From: Helianthus annuus
Taxonomy: Eukaryota > Streptophyta > Magnoliopsida > Asterales > Asteraceae
DNA length: 64,000 bases
Assembly (NCBI RefSeq): GCF_002127325.2
Contig: NC_035443.2
Span: 118,112,646-118,176,645, forward strand
Direction: 5' to 3'
The notes below the pieces were generated by a model. It was not told the origin of the DNA, did not search any database, and saw nothing but the letters and a program-made list of their open reading frames with translations. Made by a program: the position numbers and the translations under genes. Positions 43,594 through 54,987 of the stretch are shown piece after piece; positions within the stretch are counted from its first letter, which is position 1, and each line of letters begins with the position of its first letter.

Positions 43594-44795
43594 GGGTAAA
43601 TTACACGTTTCGTCCTTTATGTTTGTATCGAATTGCAATGGATAGCCTTTAACTTTAATAATTACACTCACAATCCTTTATTTAGAAAAACCATTACAAC
43701 TTAGGTCCTTTGACACTAACCTGGTTTGTTTTAGACGTTAAGTTATGTCACATACATCTCATTTGAGGGCAATTATGTCTTTTCATGTTAATAAATTCAG
43801 AAAAAAATCTCTCACTTGAAATACACACAAGCTCTCTCTAGTCTCCAACAACAGCTCAAAGGCTCACTCTTGTTAGCACCTAAACTAAAATTTTCAAAAC
43901 AAACGCACACAATCAAGCTCCTCCATTCCTTGAATCAAGAACAAATGGAAATCTTATTTCCTTACCATGTAAATGAGAAAGCTCTACCAATAAACTGTAC
44001 GTGAGAAAAGCCCAAGGTAAGCTAGATGAGTTCTAGCAGATAATCTTTGGTCTAGAGATCTGAGATTAGCTAAGCTCCTTTTTCAAAATCCAATCTTTTC
44101 CCCTTTTTTCAACTCTGAATAAGTATGTTGATCAGTTGTTTGTGGTGGTGGTTGAATAGATCTTAAAGATTTTAAAAATTGGCCGGAGATTGGAGGTGGG
44201 TGGTTGAACAAATCCGACAGAATGGCAGCTGGTGAAACAAATCCAGTGTCTGAAAAATTGGTCGGAGAATGTTGTGGTGGTCGTTGGGTGTAATACCCGA
44301 CGGTGGTGTGGCAGGGGTGCAGTGGTGAAATATATCCGGTGGCGTGGGCAATAAACGATATTGATGTTTTGAGTTTAGAGAGAGCAGGCGGTGGTGAGTG
44401 GTAGTTTAGGAGATGATGGTGGTGGTGCTTTCAGAGATGCTGGTGCGTTGGTTGCCGGAGGTTGGAGGTAGTAGACTGGTGGCAGGAGGTGATGGCAGAG
44501 GCGGTGTTAGTTGAAAACAAGGACAAGCTTCAAGATCTGGTAGGTGGTGACTGCTAGTTTGTTTAGAGAAAGAGAAAGGTGTCAGATAGAAAGAGATATA
44601 GAGAAGAGAGATATTTACCAATTTACCCTCATGTGCAATGCACATGTTCTGACTTAACTTAAAATTTTAACTTAGTTAAAGGACGAAAGATGTAACGAGT
44701 TTTCCAATTAAAGGATTGTGATTGTAATTATTAAAGTTAAATGCTATCCGTTCCAATCCGGTACAAATATAAAGGACGAAAAGTGTAATTTACCC
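43594..44795. mobile_element. Non-autonomous Mutator-like element, 9-bp TSD
   Basis: 1202 bases with long inverted ends: GGGTAAATTACACGTTTCGT... at left and the inverse '...cgaaaagtgtaatttaccc' at right. The inversion extends about 140 bases with some divergence. It is flanked by a perfect 9-bp direct repeat aaaaagttg (43585-43593 and 44796-44804), the Mutator superfamily signature. The interior has no transposase. It is rich in GGTGG repeats and contains short ORF-like pieces that I cannot identify. Confidence 0.85.
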
Positions 44796-44922
44796 AAAAA
44801 GTTGTATTACAATTGAACGAACAGTTTTTTAAAGCTTAGAAAACTCATTAACATAAACGTGGGTGTAAACTGTAAATTCTGAAACCCAAAGGGCTCCATT
44901 AACCATAACAAGCAACTCACGA

Positions 44923-44930
44923 TATAAATA
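44923..44930 (+). promoter_or_regulatory. TATA box of the U1-C gene
   Basis: TATAAATA about 30 bases before a likely transcription start near 44955. The Mutator-like element ends only about 130 bases upstream. A telo-box-like 'cctagggtttta' lies in the leader at 45002-45013. Confidence 0.55.
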
Positions 44931-44954
44931 AATAATTGAAATAATGTATCTAAA

Positions 44955-45256
44955 AGCCCTCTTTCTTTCCTTCATCGTCCCCCTCAAGCGCCAGCGAGCG
45001 ACCTAGGGTTTTAGCGTACCCTCTCTCATCGTAAGCTCATCTTTTACGTTTTAAATTATAAATTAATTAATTAATACGCTTTCTCCTTGCCTTAGTTTTT
45101 CATTTTTTTTATCCTTTGAACACAAAATTTATATTCGTTTTCCAATTTATTTATTAGCAGCAAACAGTATTTTAGGGTTCATATCTTTAATTCATTTTAT
45201 TTATATGATGTCTCAAATTTCAACCTACTAATAATTTGGCTGCTTTATGTCAGCAG
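44955..45256 (+). other. 5' UTR exon and leader intron of U1-C
   Basis: The probable leader exon runs from about 44955 to 45030, pyrimidine-rich. It is followed by an intron (GTAAGC...CAGCAG) ending at 45253 or 45256. The ATG lies 26-29 bases into the next exon. Confidence 0.6.
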
Positions 45257-45282
45257 ATCATACACACAGATTGGACTCCACA

Positions 45283-48200
45283 ATGCCGAGGTGAGATCTT
45301 ATTTATTTATTTATTTTTATAATCTGTTTTGTTTTTTAATCTTACTGTTGAATTGAATTTTACAGGTATTACTGTGATTACTGCGATACATACTTGACAC
45401 ATGATTCTGTAAGTTATCCTCCGTCCGTCTATCTATTTGTTTGAATAATGTTATTGTTTGATTTGGTTCTATTGCAACTTTGTTTGTGAATCTACTTTTA
45501 CATGGTATTTATCATTGAGTATTCTTATTGTTACCGACGAAAGATCGCCGCGATGAGATTTTTATTTACACGTGATCTTGGTTTTAAAAAGCACAAGCGA
45601 GGAGATCTAAAACCAATGCGCAAAAGCGGCGGGCTATCATTTAATTTTTTTTTATATGTCCTATAGGTTTTTAGCTACCCCTACCCAAAATATAGCCATT
45701 AATAAGGTTTTTATATGATTTTACCTGCATGTACAAGCCAAAAAAACCTAAGGTACAATAGTTTGCTGCATAAAAACAGCCTAGGTACAAGAGGCGGGCC
45801 CCTCAGCCTAAAAAAACTCCAAAAAAGTCGCCTTTTCTGTGCTTTCTGTTTTCAACGCGCCTCAGGTGACATAAGGCGCTGAGGCCTGCGCCTAGGCACA
45901 CTTTTTAAAACCCAGTACGACTTGATACATTATTATAGTCTTAGTCATATTCATAGTTATCGATAGCTGCCAGCCATAGCGACCGCTATCGCGAATAGCA
46001 TGGCGAGGCGAGACTTCTTTGCTATATGTTGTATGGTGCTGAAAGTGAATAGCGTGAAAATAGCGACATCCGACGGCAGATTCTGGCGCCGGTGCTGCAA
46101 CTTTTGCCGGAAACGAGGAAGAGGGAAACCAGAGGCTCAAATTGATGGAAAGAAAGAAGCGGTACCTTGTTTTGATGGCGTTCATGGTGGTTTTCCCACT
46201 GTTTTATGTAATTTCACGGCGGCGGTGGATCTGGACGGCGGAGGTTACAAATGGGGTGACGAATTAGATATTTTAGGTTTAAATTAGTTTGTGTAGTTTT
46301 ACAATTTAACCCCTCTCTCTTTCTGTAGTTTACATTTATCCTTGAACTTGTAAATTTTTACATAAAAAGAGTGAAATTAGTTTGTGTATTTTAACATTTA
46401 ACCTCCTCTATCTTCACCAGTTTACATTTGGTTCTTAAGCTTACAAATCTATACATATAAAGTATAAAATTAACATTATAATATATGCATATAATTATAA
46501 ATAGCTATATTTTTATTTTTAAAATTTTATACTACCTTATCGCTAAACACGAAATAGCGGGCGCTATTTCATCGCTATCGCTATGTAGCATATAGGTAGC
46601 CTGTCGCTATTGACCGCTATTCGCTATCGATAACTATGGTCACAGTTTAACTGAACACATTGATTAATGGCCTAATGGGTTATGCCCAACCGGTAGTAGC
46701 ATCCTAAATTCATAATTACTCATACTGTGGCACATGCACGAAAGGCTTTTCAGAACATAATAGTTACTCTAATTCAGAGTGTTCCTTACTACACCACTAT
46801 AGTGCATTGCTATTTGCTAACATAATTCACTAGAGAATGGTAAACTTAGTGATATGTAGAAAACTAGAAATTGTGTTTACCTTGTATCTTGGTTGGGGTG
46901 TCTTTTCTTTTAACAGAGCGGAATATATAAACCATAGTTATTAAAGGCGTTAGGCGCATTCAAGGCGCATAGGTCTCGCCTGGGGCCTAGGCGCAAGGCG
47001 CAAAAAAAGTGCGGGCCTGAGAAAAAAAAGCGCACAACAAAAAAAACTTTAAATTTTTTTATATATTAGAAAATTAATGCTATTCTTCAAATAAAATAAA
47101 ACTAGAGCTATCAATTATCATATAACATTTAATATCGTCTATTTAGTACCAAAAGTTATAAAATGCTAGTTTATTAGTGTAGAAAAATAGCTTTCGTTAG
47201 ATAAAAGTAGAAATCTAGATGGAATCTTGCCAGAATTTAGAGAATTTGGCCGGAAACTCTCCAGAATCTAGGAATCCCGTTGGAATATGCGCATGAACCA
47301 TCACCCGGAGAATTAAAGCGCAATTGTCTTGACTTAAGGCGCAAGAGGCGATGGCTTTTAACAACTATGATATAAACAATGGATGGACGCGTAGGTATGG
47401 TGGAGGTATATTGGTAGACAGGTTTAGGAGTTGAAGCAAGTCACAACCATTTCTTGAAGATAACATTTCAAACCCATTTATGTGAACACTGGCCAATTTG
47501 GTCATCTTTTGTTGCTGCGGGTTCAAATGTTAAAAACCATAAATTTAACTAAATCATTAACAGATCAAAAGTGCATCCCAAAGCATACCATGCATTTATA
47601 ATCTCCTAAGTTGCTTTATAAAAAATATGGATCAGTGTTAATAATAATTGTTGTAATCAAATTTAATATGTTGCAACTTACATTCATCGTCTAGCATGTA
47701 AGGGCTGCAAACGAACCAAACGTTCGGCGAACAGTTCGTGAACCGTTCGGCTGGAAGTTCGTTTGTGTTCGTTCGTTTATTAAACAAACGAACACGAACA
47801 AGAAATTTCGTTCGTTTAGTTAAATGAACAAACATGAATAGAGGTCGTGTTCGTTCGTTTATGTTCGTGAACGTTCGGTAACGTGTCCGTTTGTGTTCGA
47901 TAGTTCATTAGTATTTTTAGTTTTTATATCTATTTAAATACTTCAAAATTCCGACAAATTAAATATCTAAAAAGTGTCAGTGTATTATATATTCAGTTCA
48001 TGAAACGATTGTTTGTGTTCGTTTGTTTCCATTTGTGTTCGTGAACATTAGTTTGTGCTCATTTGCGTTCGTTAACGTTTGTTTTTGTTCGTTGCCTAAA
48101 ATTAACAAACAAACACAAACGAACACGAACAAGTTTATTTCCTTAACAAACGAACACGAACATAAAATCTCGTTCGATAAGTGTTCGTGAACGGTTCGCG

Positions 48201-49744
48201 AACACGTATATTTCTTAACAAACGAACACGAACAAGGTCTTGTTCGTGTTCGTTCGGTTCGTTTGCAGCCAAGTAATTGACAAATTGTTTCTTTTCTCCA
48301 GCCTTCTGTAAGGAAGCAGCACAATGCAGGGTACAAACACAAGGTACCGTACTTCCATTTAATTCAAACTACAACATACCACAATCTCACATATTATGTA
48401 TATCATTTACAGGCAAATGTTCGAATCTACTATCAGCAATACGAGGCACAACAAAATCAATATTTAATTGACCTAAAGGTTAAGGAGCATCTTGGGCAAG
48501 CTGCTGCGTTTCAAGTTGGTGCTGCGTACAACCAACTGAGGCCTCGTCTTCCGGTTTTACCTACTCCAATGATGCCAATGCCCGGGAATCCGATGATGTC
48601 CATACCGGGAATGAGGCCACTCGCCCCTTTGCCAAGACCTATTCCTGGTACTGTATCTAGTTATGCAACTTATAATTTATTGTGTTAAATGTCGGGAAAC
48701 TAGACCTTAATATCACTGGACATTAACACGTGTTTACATACTGGAATTGAATATTTGTTGATTGCATACTTGTATTATTCCTATTGTATTAACAAATTCA
48801 AATTTGAAATTGAATGAACTAGCACAAACGAACCGAACGTTCAGCGAACAGTCGTGAACTGTTCGACTGGAAGTTCGTTTTTGTTCGTCTGTTTAATAAA
48901 TGAACGAACACGAACAAAAAATTTCATTCGTTTAGTTAAATGAACGTTTTTCGTTCATTTTGTTGTGTTCAATAGTTCATTAGTGTTTTTAATTTTTATA
49001 TTTTATTTAAATACTTCAAATTTCCGACAACTAATAAATTTAATAGAGTTCAATAGTATCAATGTATTATATAGTTTGTTTACGAGTGCTTGTTTGTGTT
49101 CGTTTGTTTTCATTGGTGTTCATGAACGTTTTTGCATTCGTTACCTAAAATTAACAAACGCACACGAACACGTTCATTTCTTTAACGAACGAACATGAAC
49201 AGAAAGTCTCGTTCGGTAAGTGTTCATGAACAGTTCGTGAACACATATATTTCCTTAACAAATGAACACGAACAAGGTCTTGTTCGTGTTCGTTGTTCAC
49301 TTTTTTACATAAAGGTATTGAATGTTGATTAGAAAAAAAATATGGAAATAGGTTGAAATTTTATCTATAAATATTCAAAACAAACTTTTGTTCAAGCCAC
49401 GCCATCTATAACAATGAACCCTACATAATATTCATTCTTGTTAAACTGCTTTTAATCATGTTTATTTTTTTCTTCTTTTTGCTCTACCAGGATATCCTGG
49501 CATGCCGCCAATGGTCGCACCACCTGGTGCACCATCCATGCCCGGTCAGGTCAACAACGGTGTCCCAAGGCCCCTAACCGTTAGTGCTCCAATGATGGCC
49601 CCGGGAAGCTCAGGAACCCCTACTTCAGGTGCACCACCGCCAATGTTTACTCCAACCATGTATCAAGCCAACCCGACAGCATCAGCACCTGGTGGTTTCG
49701 AAAGTCCAAATGCTAGCGCCCAACCTCAGGAAACTAACCATTAA
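45283..49744 (+). CDS. U1 small nuclear ribonucleoprotein C (U1-C)
   Basis: Coding exons: 45283-45290, 45366-45408, 48302-48343, 48413-48647 and 49491-49744, totalling 582 bases (193 residues plus stop). All introns have GT-AG ends and the reading frame joins exactly. A leader exon ends at 45030 (donor GTAAGC) with an acceptor near 45256. The protein starts 'MPRYYCDYCDTYLTHDS', the U1-C type zinc finger (Cys6, Cys9, and histidines at 24 and 30 within 'KQHNAGYKH'). A basic helix 'ANVRIYYQQYEAQQNQYLID' and a Pro/Met/Gly-rich tail follow. U1-C is a core protein of the nuclear U1 snRNP that stabilises pairing with the 5' splice site. Length and architecture are normal for plants. Introns 1 (2.9 kb) and 3 (0.84 kb) are swollen by transposon insertions. 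The only apparently intact cellular gene here. Confidence 0.95.
45553..45912. repeat. MITE-like insertion in U1-C intron 1
   Basis: The ends read 'ggttttaaaaagcacaagcg' and '...cctaggcacactttttaaaacc', giving an inverted terminus GGTTTTAAAAAG. The interior has GCGC-rich 'aaggcgctgaggcctgcgcc'. No clear target duplication, so boundaries are approximate. Confidence 0.5.
45952..46638. mobile_element. hAT-like MITE in U1-C intron 1
   Basis: 687 bases with 16-bp inverted ends CATAGTTATCGATAGC...GCTATCGATAACTATG, rich in 'gctatcgcta'. The flanking 8-mers gtcatatt and gtcacagt match at 6 of 8, consistent with a decayed 8-bp hAT duplication. Internal ORF-like frames have no recognisable domain. Confidence 0.65.
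46933..47369. mobile_element. hAT-type MITE in U1-C intron 1, 8-bp TSD
   Basis: 437 bases with inverted ends CATAGTTATTAAAGGC...(inverse of CATAGTTGTTAAAAGC). Flanked by the perfect 8-bp repeat atataaac (46925-46932 and 47370-47377), the hAT signature. The termini contain 'ggcgc' runs. Confidence 0.82.
47701..48273. mobile_element. Inverted-repeat element, family 'GGCTGCAAACGAACC', copy 1
   Basis: The ends are GGCTGCAAACGAACC and GGTTCGTTTGCAGCC, a perfect 15-bp inverted repeat. The subterminal regions are dense in 'gttcgtgttcg' / 'cgaacacgaac', so most of each arm can pair with the other. It ends only about 28 bases before the U1-C exon at 48302. No confident target duplication. Confidence 0.75.
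48816..49297. mobile_element. Same inverted-repeat family, copy 2, in U1-C intron 3
   Basis: Collinear with 47701-48273 ('acgaaccgaacgttcagcga', 'ctggaagttcgtttttgttc', '...aaggtcttgttcgtgttcgt') but missing the outermost bases of both ends and shortened internally. It lies in the intron between exons 48413-48647 and 49491-49744. Confidence 0.72.
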
Positions 49745-49989
49745 TGTCGTTGAAAACACTGGTTGTTGTTTCTTTTTCTAGAACTGGTCTTGTAAGAAAT
49801 TGGTTTTGTATGAGATGTGTTCTTGAATTTACAGTTTCTATTTCTATGTATTCTAATGTGGTGGCGGGAGCATAAGCACATCAGATGGATTCGAAACATT
49901 TTTTTTGGTTAAATGGATGATTTTTCAGTGCGTCAAAACAGGTTGGGTCAAGTTGCAATTAGAGGCGCACAGATCAGGTTTTTTTAATA

Positions 49990-50560
49990 CCCGGTTCCGA
50001 GTATGGAACTGGTTCCGGGTATGATGGGGTATTGAGAGAAACCGGGTAGGTTTGGGTATGGGTATTGAGGTGAAAAACCATACTGTAGTGCCCGGTAGGG
50101 TTTGATCGGGTTCGAGTATAACTGGGTATTGAAACTGGGCATGGATCTGTAAAGTTTTTAATCTTGTTTTACACAAAATCAATTTGTTTAAACTTAAATT
50201 TGATTTATAATTTGTAAAAGTAATTAAAATAAATTACAATACCATAAATTCATTCATTCAAGTACAAATTATTTGCTTTATAATATGCATTTAAAAAAAA
50301 ACTTAAAATTTTTGTTGTAGAGTAAATATAAAAATATACTTTAAAAATTTGAGGATTTAAAAAAACCCAGTATCTATCTGGTATATGATACACGGGGTTC
50401 GGGTATAGGGTATGACTGGTTCCAGGTAAAAATCAGGTACGATCTCGGGTACGAGTATGGAGCTCAAAATGTATATCCTATCCGACTCTACGGGTAGGGT
50501 CAGATTCGGTTACGGGTATAAAGTATCCGGGTACAAAAATAACCGGTTCCGGGCTTTTTT
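49990..50560. repeat. GGGTA-rich degenerate inverted-repeat region
   Basis: Downstream of U1-C (poly(A) region near 49800-49860). It is full of 'ccggttccgggta' and 'gggtatgg' words, with inverted copies at both ends ('aatacccggttccg' and 'accggttccgggc') around an AT-rich core. Probably an old MITE. No target duplication. Confidence 0.45.
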
Positions 50561-51126
50561 CTCGGGTCTGCTATGGTAACAAAATTATATTGTTACAGTT
50601 AATGTTGTATCAATTTTGGATGTTGTAACAAATGAAGTTAACCATAAATCATTTGATGTGTTTGGTGAAGTTCTCTAATTGATATTCTAATTTGTTTGAG
50701 ATGGATAATAACCATATGAGCTTTGATCTTTGATAGTGAATGCTGTTTCATATCAGCTTCATCTCGAATAGAGTTGTTTTGACCATAACGTCAAAACGCA
50801 CAAAAAAAAAAAATGAAAATGTAAAACATCATGATAGAAAATAATCTCTTTGCAAAGCAACACCCCAAAACTCAAATTGCCGGCTTTTAGTGTTTTAGCA
50901 ATAAAGGCTTCACAGGTCTTATCATGTCTTAAACAGGTCAGGAATTGCCAGCCTTGTGAAATCGACAATTTGTAGACGTCTCCCTCTTTTCAGATTTTCA
51001 TCCGCATGTAGGTTTTTGAAAACAAACCCATGTCTATATGCATAACAATGTTGGTGAAGAAAAATGAATTAGTGCTTTTCTTTACTAAAAGGGGAAAGAA
51101 ATAATCAATTAGTGTTTTTACTTATA

Positions 51127-51435
51127 AGGGGACTAGGGGTGGTTCACTAGTGATAGAATTTATCACTCACAAGCACCAATCAAGTTTCGCCATGTCATTG
51201 ACCATTTTTCCATCACTCACAACCATTTTTAGTAGGGGTGGTCATCACTCACCACCACACCCAACAATTTCCCCCCAACCAACAAATACCCTCACAAACC
51301 AAAATGATAACGCGTGAAGGAAATAACGGAAAATGGTTTGCGTTAATGTATAACGCGTTATGTAAATGAGGCGGGGTGGAAAAACGCGTTTTTTTTTTTG
51401 CCCATCACGCGTTATAGATGACCGCCCCGGGTCAC
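51127..51435. repeat. MITE-like 'AGGGGTGGT' element
   Basis: It starts 'ctaggggtggttcac' and ends 'gaccgccccgggtcac', weakly inverted. It has an internal copy of 'aggggtggtcatcactc' and several 'aacgcgtt' palindromes. The boundary is approximate. Confidence 0.4.
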
Positions 51436-51639
51436 CTAAGCATGTAAGGTCATGTTACTTTTACATGCTTGTAATTCTTAACATTATGCTTCTGAATTTG
51501 AAACTTTTGCTCAGTAAATTTGGAGTTGGATGAGAAAATTCCATTGTCGCTTTAATAAGTTTAATTGAAATTTTCAAAAAATATGTATATGATGCTTTAT
51601 TCAACCGTCGATTTTGAAATATGGATAAAGAACTACTAA

Positions 51640-52085
51640 GGGTATGTTTGGCATGGAGCTTTTAGGAGCTTCTAGCTTTAAGCTTTTAAGAAAAAGCTCC
51701 TACTTAATAAAAGGTTTTGTTTGGTTGAAGGAGCTTTAATCTTTTAGGTTAGGAGTTTGAAGCTTTTGGTTGAACGCTACTACTAGTAGCGTTTAGAAGG
51801 AGCTACAAGCTTTTAAGGAAAAATGACTATTTTAACCTCTCAAAATAAGGAACTTTTTAATACACCAACTTTCTAAATTTTTAGTTATGTCCATTTTGAT
51901 AATTTTATACATTTTATTAAAAGCTCCAGCTACTCTACCAAACACCAAATATATCTAAAAAGCTACAGCTACTAGCTACCAGCTACAACTACCAGCTTCC
52001 AGCTACAGCTACCAGCTTCCAGCCACCAGCTACCAGCTTCCAGCTTTCAGCTACCAGTCACCAGCTACTTTTGCCAAACATACCC
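51640..52085. mobile_element. Tourist-like MITE, TSD TAA
   Basis: 446 bases with perfect inverted ends GGGTATGTTTGGCA...TGCCAAACATACCC. Flanked by the 3-bp TAA (51637-51639 and 52086-52088), the usual PIF/Harbinger target. The interior has a run of 'cagctaccagcttc' repeats at about 51950-52070. Confidence 0.8.
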
Positions 52086-52473
52086 TAAAGGTAAATATTA
52101 AACAAATTGATTGTCAATGATCTGGTTTATTAAAAAATAAATATATAAAAGGACCCTGAATTAAAAATCTATTTTAGTCTTCAAAATAAGTTTTAGAGGA
52201 ATCCACGCACAAAATACAGATTGGAATATTAGACTTTTGGTACACATCTCATTTTTTGATTTTGAATAGTTTTTAAACTTTTAGTTGGTTTTGCATTAAA
52301 AAATTGTACACCATGCATTAATACTTGTAGTCTACTAAATTTGGAAATCCACCACCATAATTGGCGGGGACCTGGGCAGAATTCAACGGCCGTATGGCAA
52401 AACCAAAGTAAAAAGTAAGCAGAAAATTTTGTTATAGCTGCTTGCATGTTCAACAATTAATTTATTTTTATAT

Positions 52474-53842
52474 TTTTTTTTTGAAAAGAAAACTTCATTA
52501 AAACACACCTTCGACCCAAACGGGCAAAAGGCCAAACAACAAAACAACACCCCCGACCCAAACGGGCAAAAGGCCGACAATTACAACATATACAACGGAT
52601 ATTTACACCAATCTACCCAACTAATATAATTACAAGGAGTTCTATTTCTAGCCCACCCATAACCCTTCGATTTAACCTCCCCTAAAATATCTTGTGGACT
52701 TCGTCTAAACTGCTTGAACACCAAATCATTTCTTCCTTTCCAGATACACCAACACGAAATCATCACCAGACCTTGAATGATACTCTTTGCTTTCTTACTG
52801 AGACACGTGAAATTGTGAATCTCCATAATGTCTTTGAAGTCGAAAGCATATATCTGAGGCAATTTACACCAAGCACTGAAAGCCGACCAAACTCTCTCCA
52901 CCACCGAACAAGCAGTAAAAAGGTGCTCCACCGTTTCCTCAAATTCATCGCAAAAAGGGCACATAACTGAAGAAATATTCACATTCCTTCTTCTTAAGTT
53001 AACTCTCGTAGCTAATCTATCCAGATTACCTCTCCACGCCATGATATTGCATTTGATCGGAACCCATTTACACCATTCAAAGTTAGGGGGGTGACTAACT
53101 CCTCTATCCTTAATAAGAGCCATTTTTACTGCCTTCACCGAGAATCCTTCCTGATTTTCATCGTTCCACAACCATAAATCCTCATTATTTGAAAATGATG
53201 CCCTGCTGAGAACCTCCTGACATTCCTGCCATTCCTTAAGCTCAACATCTGTCTCTGGTTGTCTATACCAATTCCACACAAAACCGCTATAACCTTGGAT
53301 CCCATCCCTTTTGTCAGCAACCCTGCACATTTTAGACAATTCCAAACCGAACAAGTGTGGCCATCTTTCCACAAAAGGCTTATCACCCAACCAAGTATCC
53401 AGCCAGAAACGAATCTCCTCCCCGTTCCCCACCTTACCCAAAATCAGGCTGTTTAAACCCTTCCCGTTAATTTTCAGGTTAGAAATCGCATTCACTATAT
53501 TTTTCCAACATCCCGAAATTTTTCCATTAAGTGGAAGGAAGCTCCTTTGATTGTTATTACCATGACAAGCTTCCACCACCTTTCTCCATAAATTTTGATT
53601 TTCGACTCTATACCTCCACCCCCATTTAAAAAGAAGAGCCAAATTGATCTCTTTAAGTCTGTTTATGCCCAACCCCCCTTTTGATTTAGGCCACGTGATC
53701 CAATCCCAAGCCACCCAGTTCATTTTTTTATTTTCATTTGATCCCGCCCAAAAAAAATTTCTCATTTTCGCTTCAAGAATTTTTACAATTCCTACTGGAA
53801 CCTTGTATAACGAGAAGTAATAAATATTTTTTTTTTCATGAG
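52474..53842 (-). mobile_element. 5'-truncated L1-type LINE with 16-bp TSD
   Basis: A minus-strand insertion of about 1.37 kb ending in a short poly(A) (Ts at 52474-52482 on plus). Flanked by the perfect 16-bp direct repeat taatttatttttatat (52458-52473 and 53843-53858). This is the classic product of target-primed reverse transcription. Confidence 0.9.
52581..53765 (-). pseudogene. LINE ORF2 C-terminal fragment (RT tail with zf-RVT domain)
   Basis: A 394-codon open frame encodes only the C-terminal part of a plant L1-type ORF2: 'FFWAGSNENKKMNWVAWD', 'SKGGLGI', 'IRFWLDTWLGDKP', and the Cys/His segment 'CPFCDEFEETVEHLFTACS' of the zf-RVT domain, then 'CWCIWKGRNDLVFKQF'. Endonuclease and most of the RT are missing through 5' truncation. 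The uninterrupted frame suggests a recent insertion. The 3' UTR repeats 'cgacccaaacgggcaaaaggcc' twice. Confidence 0.88.
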
Positions 53843-53899
53843 TAATTTATTTTTATATACTCATGAGAATATTTTTTTTTCTAATGGCGTACGGTTAGG

Positions 53900-54103
53900 C
53901 AGGGGAGGAGCTTAGTGGATACCGGGGGTGCATCCACCCCCTCGAATGTTATGGTTAGAAATGTAAATTTCTGATTTTTCGTCTAAAAATTTTAAAATTA
54001 TAAAGGATCCTCTCAATTATTTTGCCTAAATATTTATACAATATATAAATTGGGTCCTATGACTTTCCGCCCCCTCGGAACTTCTGATTAAGCTCCGCCA
54101 CTG
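53900..54103. mobile_element. Small hAT-like MITE
   Basis: 204 bases with inverted ends CAGGGGAGGAGCTTA...TAAGCTCCGCCACTG (two mismatches). The flanking 8-mers cggttagg and cggatatc match only partly, so the hAT assignment rests mainly on the terminus. Confidence 0.6.
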
Positions 54104-54572
54104 CGGATATCGCTAACTAGGTTAGTAGTTAATATGTTAGTATCACCAAGTTAGTATTAAAATCCAGGACCTCCAATCATCTATAACGCTCGCTTTTAGA
54201 AAATAAAAATATATAGATAAGAAAAAAAAGAAAAGGAAAGGAAACAAACTTAAAAATCCATACGTTCCCATCCCCACCCTCGCTTTCCTCTCATTTAATG
54301 TTTTCTAAGATCTCTCACCATCTCTTCCTCTCCTTAGTTTTTCATCATTGCTGAGTCCTAACTCCTTACCCTATGAAAAGGAAAGGAAATAAAGAAAAAA
54401 ACACCCTACCTGGCCATCCTCCTCATTTACTTCCAACTTTTTTTAACAACGAAAATTCTATGATTTATAGAACACGGGCCAGTCAAGTTGTAAAACCTAT
54501 AATAAAAGTCCATTATCTCTACTATTAAATTAACACCACCTCTCTCAATTCCAATTATGAAATCTTGATCTA
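54104..54572. other. No gene seen between MITEs
   Basis: AT-rich sequence with purine runs and a CT-rich stretch near 54280-54360. No ORF or repeat recognised. Confidence 0.4.
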
Positions 54573-54580
54573 CTTTTAGC

Positions 54581-54987
54581 CATGGTTGCAAAAGTGTCAG
54601 GCGCTCCCTAGTCGGTCGACCGGGGAGTTGAGAGTACTCGGTGTACGCGGAGAGTACTCGGGGAGTACTCGGACATATTAAATTATAAAGATATTATTTT
54701 TTGGAGATTAAATATATGTCAAAGAACACAAATTTACTAATATTTATAACAAAATACGTGAAAATGATATTCATTCTTTAATATGTTAGACATAGAAATT
54801 ATGTTATATTATTATTTAAGTCAAACTAGGCCCGAGTTGACCTACTAGATCCAATTCTGGCCGAGGTTGACCGCGTTTGACCGACTCCAAGTAATTAGGC
54901 GGAGTCAAAGAAAGTCGCCTTGGCAGCCTGCCTTGTAGCGACTACTCGGGGAGTACTCGGCCTTGGAAACCTTGTTTTACAACCATG
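54581..54987. mobile_element. hAT-type MITE, 8-bp TSD CTTTTAGC
   Basis: 407 bases, ends CATGGTTGCAAAA...TTTTACAACCATG (one mismatch). Flanked by the exact 8-bp repeat cttttagc (54573-54580 and 54988-54995). Repeats of 'gagtactcgg' lie near both ends. Confidence 0.88.

Noticed and set aside
43816..44004. Short ORF inside the Mutator-like element
   Set aside because: 62 codons with no homology recognised; could be captured sequence but unsupported as a gene.
45892..46287. ORFs of about 95 codons on both strands in U1-C intron 1
   Set aside because: They lie inside a MITE with inverted ends and decayed 8-bp flanks; no domain, and they are spliced out of the host transcript.
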